From Paenibacillus sp. PCH8 (GTDB lineage: Bacteria > Bacillota > Bacilli > Paenibacillales > Paenibacillaceae): 64,000 nt of DNA. The stretch spans positions 2,542,001 through 2,606,000 of the forward strand of contig NZ_PKQK01000001.1 in assembly GCF_002968835.1 (NCBI RefSeq). Reading direction: 5' to 3'. Made by a program: the position numbers and the translations under genes. Under the pieces are notes generated by a model. The model was not told where the DNA came from. It did not search any database and was given only the letters and a program-made list of their open reading frames with translations. Below are positions 28,373 through 39,400 of this stretch, one piece after another. The stretch's first letter is position 1. Every line of letters starts with the position of its first letter.

Positions 28373-29179
28373 ATGGATTTCCAATTGCGTTCTGTGGTTT
28401 TATATGACATGGTCGTCCGTGATAAAAAGCATTTGTTTGACTTGTCGCTCCGAAGACAGATTGCTATATTCGAAGTCATGGATTCATTGGAAATCAGTGT
28501 GTTTAGCAAAACTGTACAGGTTAAGGCAGGTGCCGTACTGTTGGCAAATAAAATAAGACTCCAGAATTACGATAAGTCTGTTCTGAGAATGAGAGGTATT
28601 ATTTTTGGATCTGATTTGCTTGAAAGATTGCCAAGCTGTCACATTCTGAATGAGACCGACAGCGAGCACTATGATCTTGCCATCAGCCTGCTGAATAGAA
28701 CGATAGAAACTAAAGAAGATATAGAAAGAGCCGAAAAAGATTTTCTTGAAGTGTATTCCAGTTATTATCAAACGAACCTGGCTAATTTGATACGCCCGGA
28801 AACAGATCGAGAGGATTCGGTGAAACGGAGTTTGGTCCTGATTTGCAAATATATTCAGAACAACTACGAGAAGCCGATTACCCTGCAGTTCCTGGCTGAT
28901 ATGGTTGGATATAATCCGGTGTACCTGTGCAATCTTTTCTCCAAGGTGTTTAATGTGTCGCCCTTAAAGTATCTCCAGCAGATTCGGGTCGACAAGGCTC
29001 AGGAATACGTGACTACTACCGATCTTCCAATCTCTGAAATAACCAAAAAGCTGGGGTACAGTTCAAGTACACAGTTCAGTGCGATGTACAAAAAAAAGAT
29101 AGGGAAAAGTCCAACGGAGCATCGCAATCAATCGAAGAATAGTACGGTTAAATTCCCCCAATCTATTCAATCTACATAA
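28373..29179 (+). CDS. AraC-family regulator, likely pathway-specific
   Basis: The 268-residue protein has a divergent N-terminal sensing domain (about 1-160, unlike AraC cupins I recognise) and a C-terminal AraC double HTH: ITLQFLADMVGYNPVYLCNL and ISEITKKLGYSSSTQFSAMYKKKIGKSP. AGGAGG lies 8 bases before the ATG. It directly precedes the thioesterase and the PKS line, so it is the best candidate to switch the cluster on. Direct repeats upstream of 25753 and 29164-29189 are possible binding sites. Confidence 0.88.
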   Translation: MDFQLRSVVLYDMVVRDKKHLFDLSLRRQIAIFEVMDSLEISVFSKTVQVKAGAVLLANKIRLQNYDKSVLRMRGIIFGSDLLERLPSCHILNETDSEHYDLAISLLNRTIETKEDIERAEKDFLEVYSSYYQTNLANLIRPETDREDSVKRSLVLICKYIQNNYEKPITLQFLADMVGYNPVYLCNLFSKVFNVSPLKYLQQIRVDKAQEYVTTTDLPISEITKKLGYSSSTQFSAMYKKKIGKSPTEHRNQSKNSTVKFPQSIQST

Positions 29180-29202
29180 TGTATTCAATAACACAGAAAA
29201 TA

Positions 29203-29231
29203 TTGTATTTTTTTACGTAAAATGATAAATT
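29203..29231 (+). promoter_or_regulatory. Candidate promoter for the thioesterase-PKS operon
   Basis: TTGTAT (29203-29208), a 17-base spacer and TAAATT (29226-29231) match -35/-10 at 4 of 6 each. The spacer contains the perfect palindrome TTTTACGTAAAA (29211-29222). TATTCAAT is directly repeated at 29164-29171 and 29182-29189 just upstream. The 36-base leader to the ATG is plausible. Confidence 0.35.
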
Positions 29232-29267
29232 ACGATAAAAATATGAATGCAAGGAATGATAGGGCTA

Positions 29268-29975
29268 ATGAAGAAAATTCAACTTTTTTGTTTGCCACAT
29301 GCAGGTGGATCGGCGATGGTCTTTCATCGTTGGAAATCATCCTTGAGCCCTTACATTGACGTAATACCGATTGAATTAAAAGGAAGAGGCGCTCGTGTAG
29401 GAGAGTCTTTTTATAAAAGTTTTGAAGAAGCCGTTGAAGATATCTATTCTGCCGTCTCCTCTTCCATTACTGGACCGTATGCTATTTTTGGACATAGCAT
29501 GGGAAGCTGGATGGCGCTCGAACTGTACTATAGACTTGCAGAGTCAATGGAAAGTCTGCCAGTGCATCTGATGCTTTCGGGCAATCGCGCGCCGCACATT
29601 CTCAAGGAAGAGAATATTCATGCATTACCGGACGAAGAGTTCAGGGAGACCATTCAGAGAATGGGTGGAACGTCAGATGAGGTCTTTACCAACAAAGAGC
29701 TCTTTTCGTTGTTTGCCCCCGTACTTCGAGCAGATTTCCGAATAGTCGAATTGTTCCGTTTCCAGCCCAAATCCTTCAAGGTTGAAAGTGACATCACCGT
29801 GCTGACCGGCAAAAGTGACAATCGGGTTAAATCCAGTGATTTGATTGGTTGGAAAAGGTACGCCGGTTCCCAATGCGAGATTGTGAAATTAGAGGGCGGG
29901 CATTTCTATATCCAGGAAAATGTTCAGGAAACAACGAGAATTATCAATGAAAAGTTGCAGCCTTATCTAATCTAG
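29268..29975 (+). CDS. Type II (proofreading) thioesterase
   Basis: The 235-residue alpha/beta hydrolase matches GrsT/SrfAD-type thioesterases that clear stalled or mis-primed carrier proteins. The N-terminal FCLPHAGGSAMVFHRW, nucleophile elbow FGHSMGSW (Ser77) and C-terminal LEGGHFYIQE (His212) are intact, as is the Asp region in ITVLTGKSDN. The start is set at ATG 29268 (MKKIQLF); an ATG at 29247 is possible. It is the first gene of the megasynthase operon, 23 bases before the FAAL gene. Confidence 0.93.
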   Translation: MKKIQLFCLPHAGGSAMVFHRWKSSLSPYIDVIPIELKGRGARVGESFYKSFEEAVEDIYSAVSSSITGPYAIFGHSMGSWMALELYYRLAESMESLPVHLMLSGNRAPHILKEENIHALPDEEFRETIQRMGGTSDEVFTNKELFSLFAPVLRADFRIVELFRFQPKSFKVESDITVLTGKSDNRVKSSDLIGWKRYAGSQCEIVKLEGGHFYIQENVQETTRIINEKLQPYLI

Positions 29976-29998
29976 TTGACAAGGAGTGTGTTTCAGTT

Positions 29999-32562
29999 AT
30001 GACAGTTGATAATCTTGCTCAATTGTTTAACTCCCTGGGTTCAGTCACAGACAGAGGCATTACGTTCCTGAATGGCAGCAAAGAAGAAAATGTGGTATCT
30101 TATCAAACCCTTCTAAAACTGGCCCGAATTAGATTAGGAGAACTTCAAGCGTTTGGAATGCAGCCTGGGAATGAGTTGATTTTTCAGCTGAACTCCGATG
30201 AAGAGTTTATTGTCACCTTTTGGGCTTGTGCGCTTGGCGGAATTATTCCTGTACCTATCACGGTAGGGGGAATCAGGAGCAACGGATGAAGCTTTACAAT
30301 GTATGGAATACGCTGAATCATCCGTTCATTGCTGCTGATCAGGATCTCACGCAGAGTCTGGATAAGTTTGCCCAGAAGAATGGATTGGAAGCGATTGTAC
30401 GTGAAATGCATGCCAAAATATTTGTTACACAAGTTGCATTCAACTTGCGAGAGGAATCTCCCGCAGAAGGAATTGAAGCCTCCATCGAGCCTGATGATAT
30501 TGCGTTTATCCAGTTTTCTTCTGGTTCAACGGGGCAAACCAAAGGTGTGGTTATTACACACTGCAATGTAATGAAGAATATTGAGGCCATGAATATTTCA
30601 AACCAAATTACCTCGACAGACCGTTCATTAAGCTGGCTACCCCTGACCCATGACATGGGTCTGATTGCATTTCATCTTACGAGTACTTTCCAAGGACTAC
30701 AACAGTTTATTATGCCGACTTCTCTGTTTATCCGTCATCCTACATTATGGTTAACCAAAACTTCTGAACACCGGGTTACCCAACTCTATGCTCCAAATTT
30801 TGCGTATAAATACTTCCTGGATGCATATAACCCGCTTACCTTTGCATCAACCGATTTGTCGTCTGTACGTTTTATTATGAATGGTGCTGAGCCCATATCT
30901 CCCACGTTATGCTTCCAATTTCTCGATGAGATGAGTCCTTACGGTTTGGCTTCCAATACAATGTTGACAGCATACGGCCTTGCAGAAGCAACCGTTGGTG
31001 TTTCTTTTGGTGAGGTTGGTAATTTGACCAGTTACGTACTGGACAGACGATATCTGGAGACTGGAAAACGCTTCGTGGAAGCTGAACAGGGATCGGAACA
31101 TGCTGTTTCTTTTGTGGAAGTGGGCAAGCCGGTTAAATACTGTAATGTCCGGATTTGTGATGATCAGGATATTCCAGTAGAGGAATTAGTGTTAGGCAAC
31201 ATTCAAATTCACGGCTTGAGTGTAACCAATGGTTATTACAACAATCCGACAGCTACGGAAAGAGCCAGAACAACCGACGGATGGGTTCGTACCGGCGATG
31301 TTGGTTTCATGAACCAAGGAGCACTGGTGATTACGGGCAGAACCAAAGACATCATTTTTATCAATGGCCAGAATATATATCCTCATGACATCGAACGTGT
31401 AGCCGAAGAACTGGAGCAATTTGATCTAGGGAAAGTAGCCGTATGCGGTGTTTCCAATACGCTTACAGGGTCGGAAAGCACCGTGATGTTTGTTCTTTTC
31501 AAAAAAGATGTACAAGCTTTTATTTCGAGAGTCAGAGAAGCCAAAGCACATATTCAACAGCGAATGGGGATTGAACTCAAGTCCGTTCTGCCAATCAAGC
31601 AGATTCCCAAAACGACGAGTGGTAAGTTCCAGCGCTACAGGCTTCAAGAAAGATATGAAGCAGGGGAATTTGATAGTGTAGAACAATCCATTGAGAATAT
31701 GTTGGCCCACTCACATGAGACCAAAGAAACACTACCTGCTCGTGACAGTATCGAACAAAAGCTGATCGAGATTGTAGAGTCCGTCACGGAATTAAGGAAT
31801 GTCGGGATATCTGATAATCTGGCTGAAGCGGGATTTGACTCGTTGAAAGTTACTCAGATTCATCAGAGTATAGAGGAGGCATTCCCGGGGAAATTGGCAA
31901 TATCTAGCCTGTATTCACATACGTCAGTCATTTCGTGGGCAGATCTGATCAGACAAGATAGGGTCGAACTTGAACCCGTTGTGATTGATCGCAGTTTTTT
32001 CCATCTGGAGCGAGGGTTTGAAGCTGTAACGTATCAGTTTACTCTCCCGGCTTCATTGGTCAAGGATATGCGTCTGGTTGCGCAAGCGGAAGGCATAGGA
32101 ATTCATGTACTGGCTTCTGCCATGTACGCTTACTTGTTGCACACCCTGACCGAGCTGCCTGGTATTGAAGTACACACAGCGATTGGTGAGAACAGAATAA
32201 TTAGCCCCATACGCTTGAATTTCAAACAATTCGATACGATGAAGTCGCTTTTTCAGAATGTTAACCAGCAGGTCATTACTGAGCATTCAGAGCAAGCTTT
32301 TCCTATAGAGCAGATGAGTCAAATCAAGACAATTAACACGGAATGGGCAATTATCCCCTTATATGGTGAACAGCATCTGTTTAAGGCATCGGATGATCTT
32401 CTGAACTATTATGATCTGATCATTCTGGTAACGGATGAAGGTGACGTTATGCAGTGCAATTGCCAGTTTAATGGACGCAAATTAAAACAGAGTCGGGTGA
32501 AGCGCTTGATCACGAACTACGTGAAAGGGCTCCAACTACTCGTGCAGCCGGAATTGAAATGA
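29999..32562 (+). CDS. Loading subunit: FAAL-ACP-half-condensation tail (frameshift at 30266-30270)
   Basis: Two frames form one ~854-residue protein. Frame one (ATG 29999, AAGGAG upstream) reads to IIPVPITVGG and stops at 30289. The next frame continues NQEQRMKLYNVWN. One extra G in the run 30266-30270 joins them. Domains: fatty-acyl-AMP ligase with FSSGSTGQTKGV, the FAAL signature SWLPLTHDMGLI, GWVRTGDVGF and TTSGKFQRY; ACP with AGFDSL (Ser615); then a ~195-residue C-terminal tail (31975-32559) resembling the second lobe of a condensation domain. It would activate a fatty acid as acyl-AMP, load its own ACP and pass the chain to the KS subunit 19 bases downstream. Confidence 0.88.
31975..32559 (+). 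other. C-terminal half-condensation-like tail of the loading subunit
   Basis: About 195 residues after the ACP run VTYQFTLPASLVKDM, IHVLASAMYAYLLHTLTE, VHTAIGEN, LFQNVNQQ and NYYDLIILVTDEG. These correspond in order to the C-lobe of a condensation domain (beta strand, helix with AA-x-x-Y-LL, I-x-x-x-G, L-x-x-V, and F-D-L-x-L). The N-lobe with HHxxxDG is absent, so it cannot be a normal C domain. A homologous tail ends the Cys-incorporating subunit (47811-48389). Confidence 0.7.
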
Positions 32563-32581
32563 ACTTCATGGGAGGACAGCC

Positions 32582-35500
32582 ATGCTTGATCAATTATTCG
32601 ACAGAGGGCTATGGAACGAAGAAGATGACCAGAGTAACGCCACAGAACTAGATATAACAACGGATAAAAGACATGATATAGCGATTATAGGCATCGGGGC
32701 AAAGTTGCCAACCGGTGAGTCCATGGATGAATACTGGAACATGCTTGATCATGGCATTGATTGTATACGTGAGTTGCCAAAGCATCGAAAGGCCCAACTT
32801 GATCAGTATTTCATGCACAAGGAAGGTTCGCTGGAGCACATACGTTATCTGGATGGAGCTTATCTGGATGAAATAGATGAATTCGATTATTCATTTTTCC
32901 ATATGAGTTCGCAGGAAGCCAAATTGATGAGTCCCGTACAACGACTGTTTCTGCAAACGGTATGGCGTGCCGTTGAGGATGCTGGTTATGGTGGCGATCG
33001 TCTGGCGGGAAGCCCGACGGGGGTGTATGTGGGAGTAATCGGGGATCAGGAAGGTTATAAGTACAAGCAGATGGTAGAGGAATTAAGTCCCGACATGTTA
33101 CCAATTGCTACCGTTGGCAATCTATCGTCCATCATTCCTGCAAGAATCGCATATTTACTCCATTTGACGGGTCCTGCCATGGTTGTGGATACGGCCTGTT
33201 CTTCTTCTCTTGTTGCTCTGGATATGGCAGTACGTGCATTGCGTGAAGGAAGTTGCGACATGGCTATTGCCGGCGGCATCAAGCTCAATATGATTCCTCT
33301 GGATAAAGAATATTACAAGATCGGAATTGAATCCAGTGACGGCATAACGAGGGCATTCGACGAAGATGCAGACGGATCAGGATTGGGTGAGGGCGTTGTA
33401 ACGGTCGTTCTTAAACCTGTAGAACAGGCGCTGCGGGATCACGATCATGTCTATGCAGTAATTAAAGGCACGGCAGTGAATCAGAACGGATATTCTGCAG
33501 GCATAACAACTCCCAATGCCGTGTCTCATGAGAAAGTGCTGACTCATGCCTGGCGTGATGCCGGAATTCATCCGGAGACCCTCTCCTATCTCGAAGCTCA
33601 TGGAACGGGTACGCTCATCGGCGACCCGATTGAGTTGGAAGGGATTCAGTCTGCTTTTCGCAGATTTACGGAGAAAAAACAGTTCTGTGCCATAGGATCA
33701 GTCAAGTCCAATGTAGGGCATTTGTATGACAGTGCCGGGTTAGCAGGTTTGCTAAAGGCAGTACTAGCGCTGCAAACCAGACGTATTCCCTCAACGCTTC
33801 ATTTCAATCAGCCGAACCGGAAATTCGATTTTGATGAATCTCCTGTCTATGTCAATGTCATATCAAGAGAGTGGGAAGCATCAGAGACCCCACGAAGATG
33901 CGGGGTTAGTTCATTTGGATTAAGTGGTACCAACTGCCATGTGGTCTTGGAAGAAGCTCCGAACATTGCGGCAGTAGTAAGCCGGGAGGACAGTTACCCT
34001 TTCCTGATCTCAAGCACATCAGCACATAATCTCTCCAGTCAGGTGCTCTCCCATGTAAAGTGGATCAATGAGAACCCGGGTGCAGACTTGCGTGACATTT
34101 GCTGTACATTAGCTACTGGAAGACAGCATCACGCCTTTCGTGCCGCTTGGATCATCAACTCCTTGGATCAATTGCTTCAGCATTTAAAGGATTTTCTTGC
34201 AGAACGTGAGTCTGGTGAACAGGCACAACAGTCATTCAGGATGACTAATCAGGCATCCTCTCTGGAGGAACTCATCTCAAGGTGGAACACCAAGGGCTGC
34301 CATGGAACAGAAATCCTGCAGGAGTTATGCGCTCACTATCGAGTAGGGGCTCAGATAGACTGGTCTAGGATTTACCCGGATGCAGCATATAACAAGTTAA
34401 GCCTGCCTTCATATACTTTTGAAAAGAACAAGTGCTGGCTTGAGATCCCCAATCCCAATAAGCTGGCACAGATGAACGATGAGGCTATGTATTATTCATT
34501 ATCCTGGAAGCCCCACAGCCAGATCAACCCAACCGCAACCTGTGCTGTTGAACATATTGTCCTGATACGAGATGGTGACGAAACGTATACAAGCCAACTG
34601 GGTGACTCTATTCGTAAAGCAGGAGTAACGGTTACCGAGGTCATATTGGGAGCATCATTTCATCAGGGAAATGAACATACGTATGTGATTCAGAATAACG
34701 TGAGTGACTATGTAAAGCTTATGCAGGAGTTGTCCCTCACAGGTCGGTTTCGGATCGTGCATGCGGCATCACTTAACTATTCGGGAACTTCGGAAGACAA
34801 GCTGGAGAAGGGACTTATGTCTGCATGGCGCTTCACAAAAGCGTGTTCCCAATCCATAACAGAACCAGTCGAGATCATCCTGATGACATGTCATGCTAAT
34901 GAAGTGACACGAGTCGAGAATGTCCTGTATCCAGAGCATTCAGCGATGCTCGGTTTCGGGCAGGTGGTACAGCGTGAGATTCAGAACATCCAATGTCTCT
35001 GTATAGATGTCGACCACCAATGGGATGCCTCTCAGGTAACACGTTATCTTGTGGGTCCTTTGGAAGCCAAGTCGCTGGCGATAAGAGAAGGAGAGGTATA
35101 TCAGGCCGAATTCGGACCTGCCCAGATCAGTGTCCTGCCTGACGTCGAGATGAACTGGAAAGAAGACGGAGTATATATTATCACGGGAGGACTTGGCGGT
35201 CTGGGGATGGAGATTGCTGAAAAGTTGTTGTCATTGGGTCGTTTGAATCTGGCTCTGATCTCAAGGACACCCCTGCCCAAACGTCACAATTGGGATATTA
35301 TTCTGAATGCAAAGAATACCTCTTCTGATCTGAAAAGAAAACTACTTAAACTGCTCGATCTGGAAAGCCAGGCAGGGCAGATCGTATATCTTGGGGCGGA
35401 CGTTTCCTGTTCTGAACAGTTAGGTCAGGCTATCGATCAATTAAGAAGTCAATTCGGCCGTGTGCATGGCATTATTCATGCAGCAGGAGTTGGCAGCACG

Positions 35501-36430
35501 GAATTAGCTGACCAGATGACCGAAGATACCTTCAAGGCAATGTTAGCACCGAAAGTGGCAGGTACCCGTCTATTGGATCAGTTGACGGCAGATGATCAAC
35601 CGGACTTTCTGGTGATGTTTTCATCTGTCGCTACCTTGTTTGGTTCTTCCGGACAGGCTGCATATGCGGCTGCCAATGCTTTTCAGGATGCCTACGCCCC
35701 AATGCGTAACAGCAAAGGATTACGGACGATAACGATTAACTGGACGACCTGGAAAGAGGTAGGCATGGCATCCAGAGCCGGTTTTGATTTTGATACCTTA
35801 TTCAAGGCGATGTCCAAGGAGTGGGCGTTGGAACGGTTTTTTGAAGTTATGGGAAAACAGACGGGCCACTTGTTGGTTGGGGAACTGAATTGGAATTCAC
35901 CCTATCTGAGTATGTTGAATAATTATCACTTCCATCTTGATACAAGTATTCAGCGGAAGCTGGGATCGAACGAGGCAAGGTCCGGGACACCTAAGCAGAG
36001 GCAAATGATAAATGAATGCGTTTCCAATGTCCAGGCCGATTCAGCAGGTAACGATCCTGACTTGGCATCTTCAGCGGAGATTGACCGGACTATCGCTGAT
36101 ATTGCAGGGCAGTATCTCGGGATTGAAGAGATGAACATCCATGACAGCTTTTTTGAACTCGGTGCAGACTCAATCATGATCAAACAGATCTTCTTGAAAT
36201 TGGACAAGATCTATCCTGGGAAGTTAATACTGACCGATTTGTTTGAATATCCTAGCGTCTCCAGACTGACCACTTATATGAGCAACTCAGACATACAGAA
36301 GCCACACCCTCCTCTTCAGAAGGTAACGGTTGAAGAGGATCGGGACACAGACCTTGAAGATCTGTTCGATGAGATCGAACGCGGAACAATGAATCTGGAT
36401 GAAGCAATCATCAACCTTCAAAAGATGTAG
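32582..36430 (+). CDS. Trans-AT PKS subunit: KS-KR-ACP
   Basis: The 1282-residue subunit starts at ATG 32582, with GGGAGG upstream. Ketosynthase: residues about 31-460 with the full triad Cys206 (VDTACSSSL), His340 (EAHGTGT) and His380 (KSNVGHL). A post-KS linker ends in SYTFEKNKCWLEI; no AT. Ketoreductase: about 640-1120, with TGGLGGLG, Ser in FSSVATLFG and Tyr in AAYAAANAF. ACP: LGADSIM, Ser1197. The N-terminus opens with a short acidic peptide (MLDQLFDRGLWNEED), and the C-terminus has a helical docking segment (LEDLFDEIERGTMNLDEAI). It extends the starter by one malonyl unit and reduces it to a beta-hydroxyacyl. Confidence 0.94.
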   Translation: MLDQLFDRGLWNEEDDQSNATELDITTDKRHDIAIIGIGAKLPTGESMDEYWNMLDHGIDCIRELPKHRKAQLDQYFMHKEGSLEHIRYLDGAYLDEIDEFDYSFFHMSSQEAKLMSPVQRLFLQTVWRAVEDAGYGGDRLAGSPTGVYVGVIGDQEGYKYKQMVEELSPDMLPIATVGNLSSIIPARIAYLLHLTGPAMVVDTACSSSLVALDMAVRALREGSCDMAIAGGIKLNMIPLDKEYYKIGIESSDGITRAFDEDADGSGLGEGVVTVVLKPVEQALRDHDHVYAVIKGTAVNQNGYSAGITTPNAVSHEKVLTHAWRDAGIHPETLSYLEAHGTGTLIGDPIELEGIQSAFRRFTEKKQFCAIGSVKSNVGHLYDSAGLAGLLKAVLALQTRRIPSTLHFNQPNRKFDFDESPVYVNVISREWEASETPRRCGVSSFGLSGTNCHVVLEEAPNIAAVVSREDSYPFLISSTSAHNLSSQVLSHVKWINENPGADLRDICCTLATGRQHHAFRAAWIINSLDQLLQHLKDFLAERESGEQAQQSFRMTNQASSLEELISRWNTKGCHGTEILQELCAHYRVGAQIDWSRIYPDAAYNKLSLPSYTFEKNKCWLEIPNPNKLAQMNDEAMYYSLSWKPHSQINPTATCAVEHIVLIRDGDETYTSQLGDSIRKAGVTVTEVILGASFHQGNEHTYVIQNNVSDYVKLMQELSLTGRFRIVHAASLNYSGTSEDKLEKGLMSAWRFTKACSQSITEPVEIILMTCHANEVTRVENVLYPEHSAMLGFGQVVQREIQNIQCLCIDVDHQWDASQVTRYLVGPLEAKSLAIREGEVYQAEFGPAQISVLPDVEMNWKEDGVYIITGGLGGLGMEIAEKLLSLGRLNLALISRTPLPKRHNWDIILNAKNTSSDLKRKLLKLLDLESQAGQIVYLGADVSCSEQLGQAIDQLRSQFGRVHGIIHAAGVGSTELADQMTEDTFKAMLAPKVAGTRLLDQLTADDQPDFLVMFSSVATLFGSSGQAAYAAANAFQDAYAPMRNSKGLRTITINWTTWKEVGMASRAGFDFDTLFKAMSKEWALERFFEVMGKQTGHLLVGELNWNSPYLSMLNNYHFHLDTSIQRKLGSNEARSGTPKQRQMINECVSNVQADSAGNDPDLASSAEIDRTIADIAGQYLGIEEMNIHDSFFELGADSIMIKQIFLKLDKIYPGKLILTDLFEYPSVSRLTTYMSNSDIQKPHPPLQKVTVEEDRDTDLEDLFDEIERGTMNLDEAIINLQKM

Positions 36431-36443
36431 GGGGACGTGAAGA

Positions 36444-39400
36444 GTGGAGAAAATTCTGAAGCTCCTGGTAGAGAGTGTCAAAGACCAGAAGATGAACAAA
36501 ACAACGGCGGCTCAGATCGTGAAAATGTTGAAAGAAAATGAAAAGAAACCAGTTAAGGATATTGCTATTATCGGTGTGTCAGCCAAGCTGCCCAATATGG
36601 ATACGCTGGATGACTACTGGGACAATATTCAAAGTGGTGTGGATTGTATACGCCCTGTTCCCAAATCGAGAAAAGCGGATATGGACGCCATGCTGTCTTA
36701 TATGGATATACCCGAGAAGGAAATTCAATATTACGAAGCTGCGTATCTGGATAATATCGACCAGTTTGACCATGAATTTTTCCGTCTGCCCCCCAAAGAA
36801 GCCAGTCTAACGGATGTCAATCAGCGATTGTTTATGGAGACTGCCTGGGAGGCTATGGAGGATGCGGGTTATGGCAACGACAAGTTGTCGGGGACCAATA
36901 CCGGCGTGTATGTGGGCTTTTCTAACAATATCAAGGATATGTATATGCGATATATTACCGAAACGATGCAGACAAGTGCATTGTCCATCGTTGGGAATTT
37001 GCCCTCAATCTTATCCAATCGAATCTCGTATCTCTTGAATCTGAAAGGGCCCAGTATTGTGGTGGACACCGCATGCTCATCTTCACTTGTAGCTGTAGCC
37101 ATGGCATGTCAGGCTATACGCAACAAGGAATGTGACATGGCTATAGCTGGCGGTGTGAAACTTCATCTGATGGCACGTGAGAACCAGAATGAAAAGATTG
37201 GAATGGAAGCTCCAGACTATCGGACCAAGACATTCGATGATTCCGCCAATGGGACAGGGATGGGAGAAGGCGTCACAGCATTATTGCTTAAACCGCTGGA
37301 ATCTGCCATGCGTGATGGTGATCAGATCTATGCGGTCATTAAAGGCTTGGCGGTCAATCAGGATGGAAGTTCCGGCGGGTTGACTGTGCCGAACCCGGCG
37401 ACTCAGGCTGAGTTGATTGTAAAAGCATGGGAGGATGGAAACATTGATCCTGAAACCATCTCGTACTTCGAACCTCATGGGACAGGCACGGAGCTAGGCG
37501 ATCCGATCGAAATTAAGGGCATTCAAAATGCGTTCAAACAATACACGTCCAAGAAACAATTTTGTGCCATCGGATCAGTTAAGACCAATATTGGTCATCT
37601 GTACGAAGCAGCTGGCACTGCTGGCCTGATCAAGGCCATTCTTGCATTGAAGAATAAAAAGCTTCCTCCCACGTTGAACTTTGAAAAACCCAATAGAGCG
37701 ATTGATTTTAGTGGATCACCGGTCTACGTGAATACCACACTGCGGGAGTGGACAACCAATGGAAAATCTCCACGACGGTGCGGGATCAGTTCCTTTGGTG
37801 TTGGTGGAACGAACTGTCATCTTGTGCTGGAAGAGGCACCTTCCCGGGATACATCAGGGACTCCTGTGGTCAATCCAACAGCTGACACGGCTATCCTGAC
37901 GCTATCCGCCAAGACGGAGGCATCGCTGCGCCAGTTGATCGGAAAGTACATTTATTTTCTTGAAAAAAGTGAACTGCCGACGTTGCAGGATATTTGTTAT
38001 ACCGCCAATACAGGGAGAGACCAATTTCCATATCGGGTGGCTGTCGTATGTATGAGCAACACCGATTTGCATGACAAGCTGATTCAGCTGGACCAGTCGA
38101 AACAAATGTTTGGCATATCACATGGAACACATATCTATACCGGTTTTCACAAGCTGGCTAAAGATAAGGAAGCAGCAGATCAGGAATTCAGATTGTCCCC
38201 TGCTTCCCAACACGAATTGGGCATGTCGTTAGGGCAAGCCCTGAAAGAATTCACGGGTAGTGGACAACAGGACATGAGCGCGTTGCATCAAGCCGCTGCA
38301 TTGTATGTATCTGGAGGCGAGGCAGAGTGGGAAGTCCTGTATACGGACCTAAAGGTTTTCAGGGTCAGTCTGCCATCTTATGCATTTCAGACGCACAGAT
38401 GCTGGATTGAAATTCCCAAACGCAGCAGAAAAGTGGAAAAGCAACAAGCTCAAGGTATGTTTTATCACACCGTCTGGCAACCATACACGCCCGCATCCCA
38501 GGTTACTGTCGTTCCCAAAATGAAAGGCACAATACTGTTCTTTCGTGGCGAAGATCAAGTCAGCACAGAACTGGCAGCCAGGCTGGAGAGTGAGTCTGAG
38601 GCGAAAGTTATTCAGGTGGCCTGGGGAAATCGTTATGCAAAAGAGGACGATACCCACTATGTTATTCGTGGCGTTGAGAGTGATTACATGCAACTGTTCG
38701 AAGAGTTGAAAGGACAGGGACTGACCGGAATTATTCATGGTTTTACTCTGGAAGAGAAGCCTTCAGGGGGTCATTTGCGCACGGAGGAACAACTGGAGCG
38801 AAGCCAAAGTCGTGGAATCCAAAGTGCCTTTTATTTAATTAGGGCACTGTTACATCATGATTTGACAAAGGGACTTCAACTTCAATTCGTATCCTCCCTC
38901 GCCAATGCTGTTACGGGCTTCGAGGATCAAGTAAGACCAGAGAATGCAACACTGAACGGCTTTGCCAAAGTTATTGAACAGGAATATCCGGAGATTTCCT
39001 GCCGATTCGTCGATATGGATTCGGTGACTGATGCCGGTATGATATATGGAGAATTGACAGGGTTCCACGACCGTTTCCAAGTGGCGTACCGACATAACCA
39101 GCCATATGTGGAGGAACTGGACATTGCCAACATTCAGGAAGCCGAGCAGGAGAACGTGACGATTCGTGAGAATGGTCTGTATCTTATCGCTGGTGGAACC
39201 GGAGGAATTGGTTTGCAATTCGCCAAGCATTTGGCTGATGAACACCGTGTTCGATTGGCACTGATCAGCCGTACATCGATGCCAGATCGCGCGGAATGGG
39301 ACAGGCTGATGCAAGAAGACTCGAAGCTTGTATCCGAAGAAATGGTTGAACGCATGAGAATCATTAAGGACATCGAATCCAGAGGTTCGAGTATTGAATT

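Noticed and set aside
30262..30275. Programmed ribosomal frameshifting in the FAAL gene
   Set aside because: The run lacks a proper slippery heptamer, and the same G-run defect occurs in unrelated genes, so an error or mutation is more likely.
31975..32559. Complete condensation domain at the end of the loading subunit
   Set aside because: Too short (about 195 versus about 430 residues) and the HHxxxDG lobe is absent.
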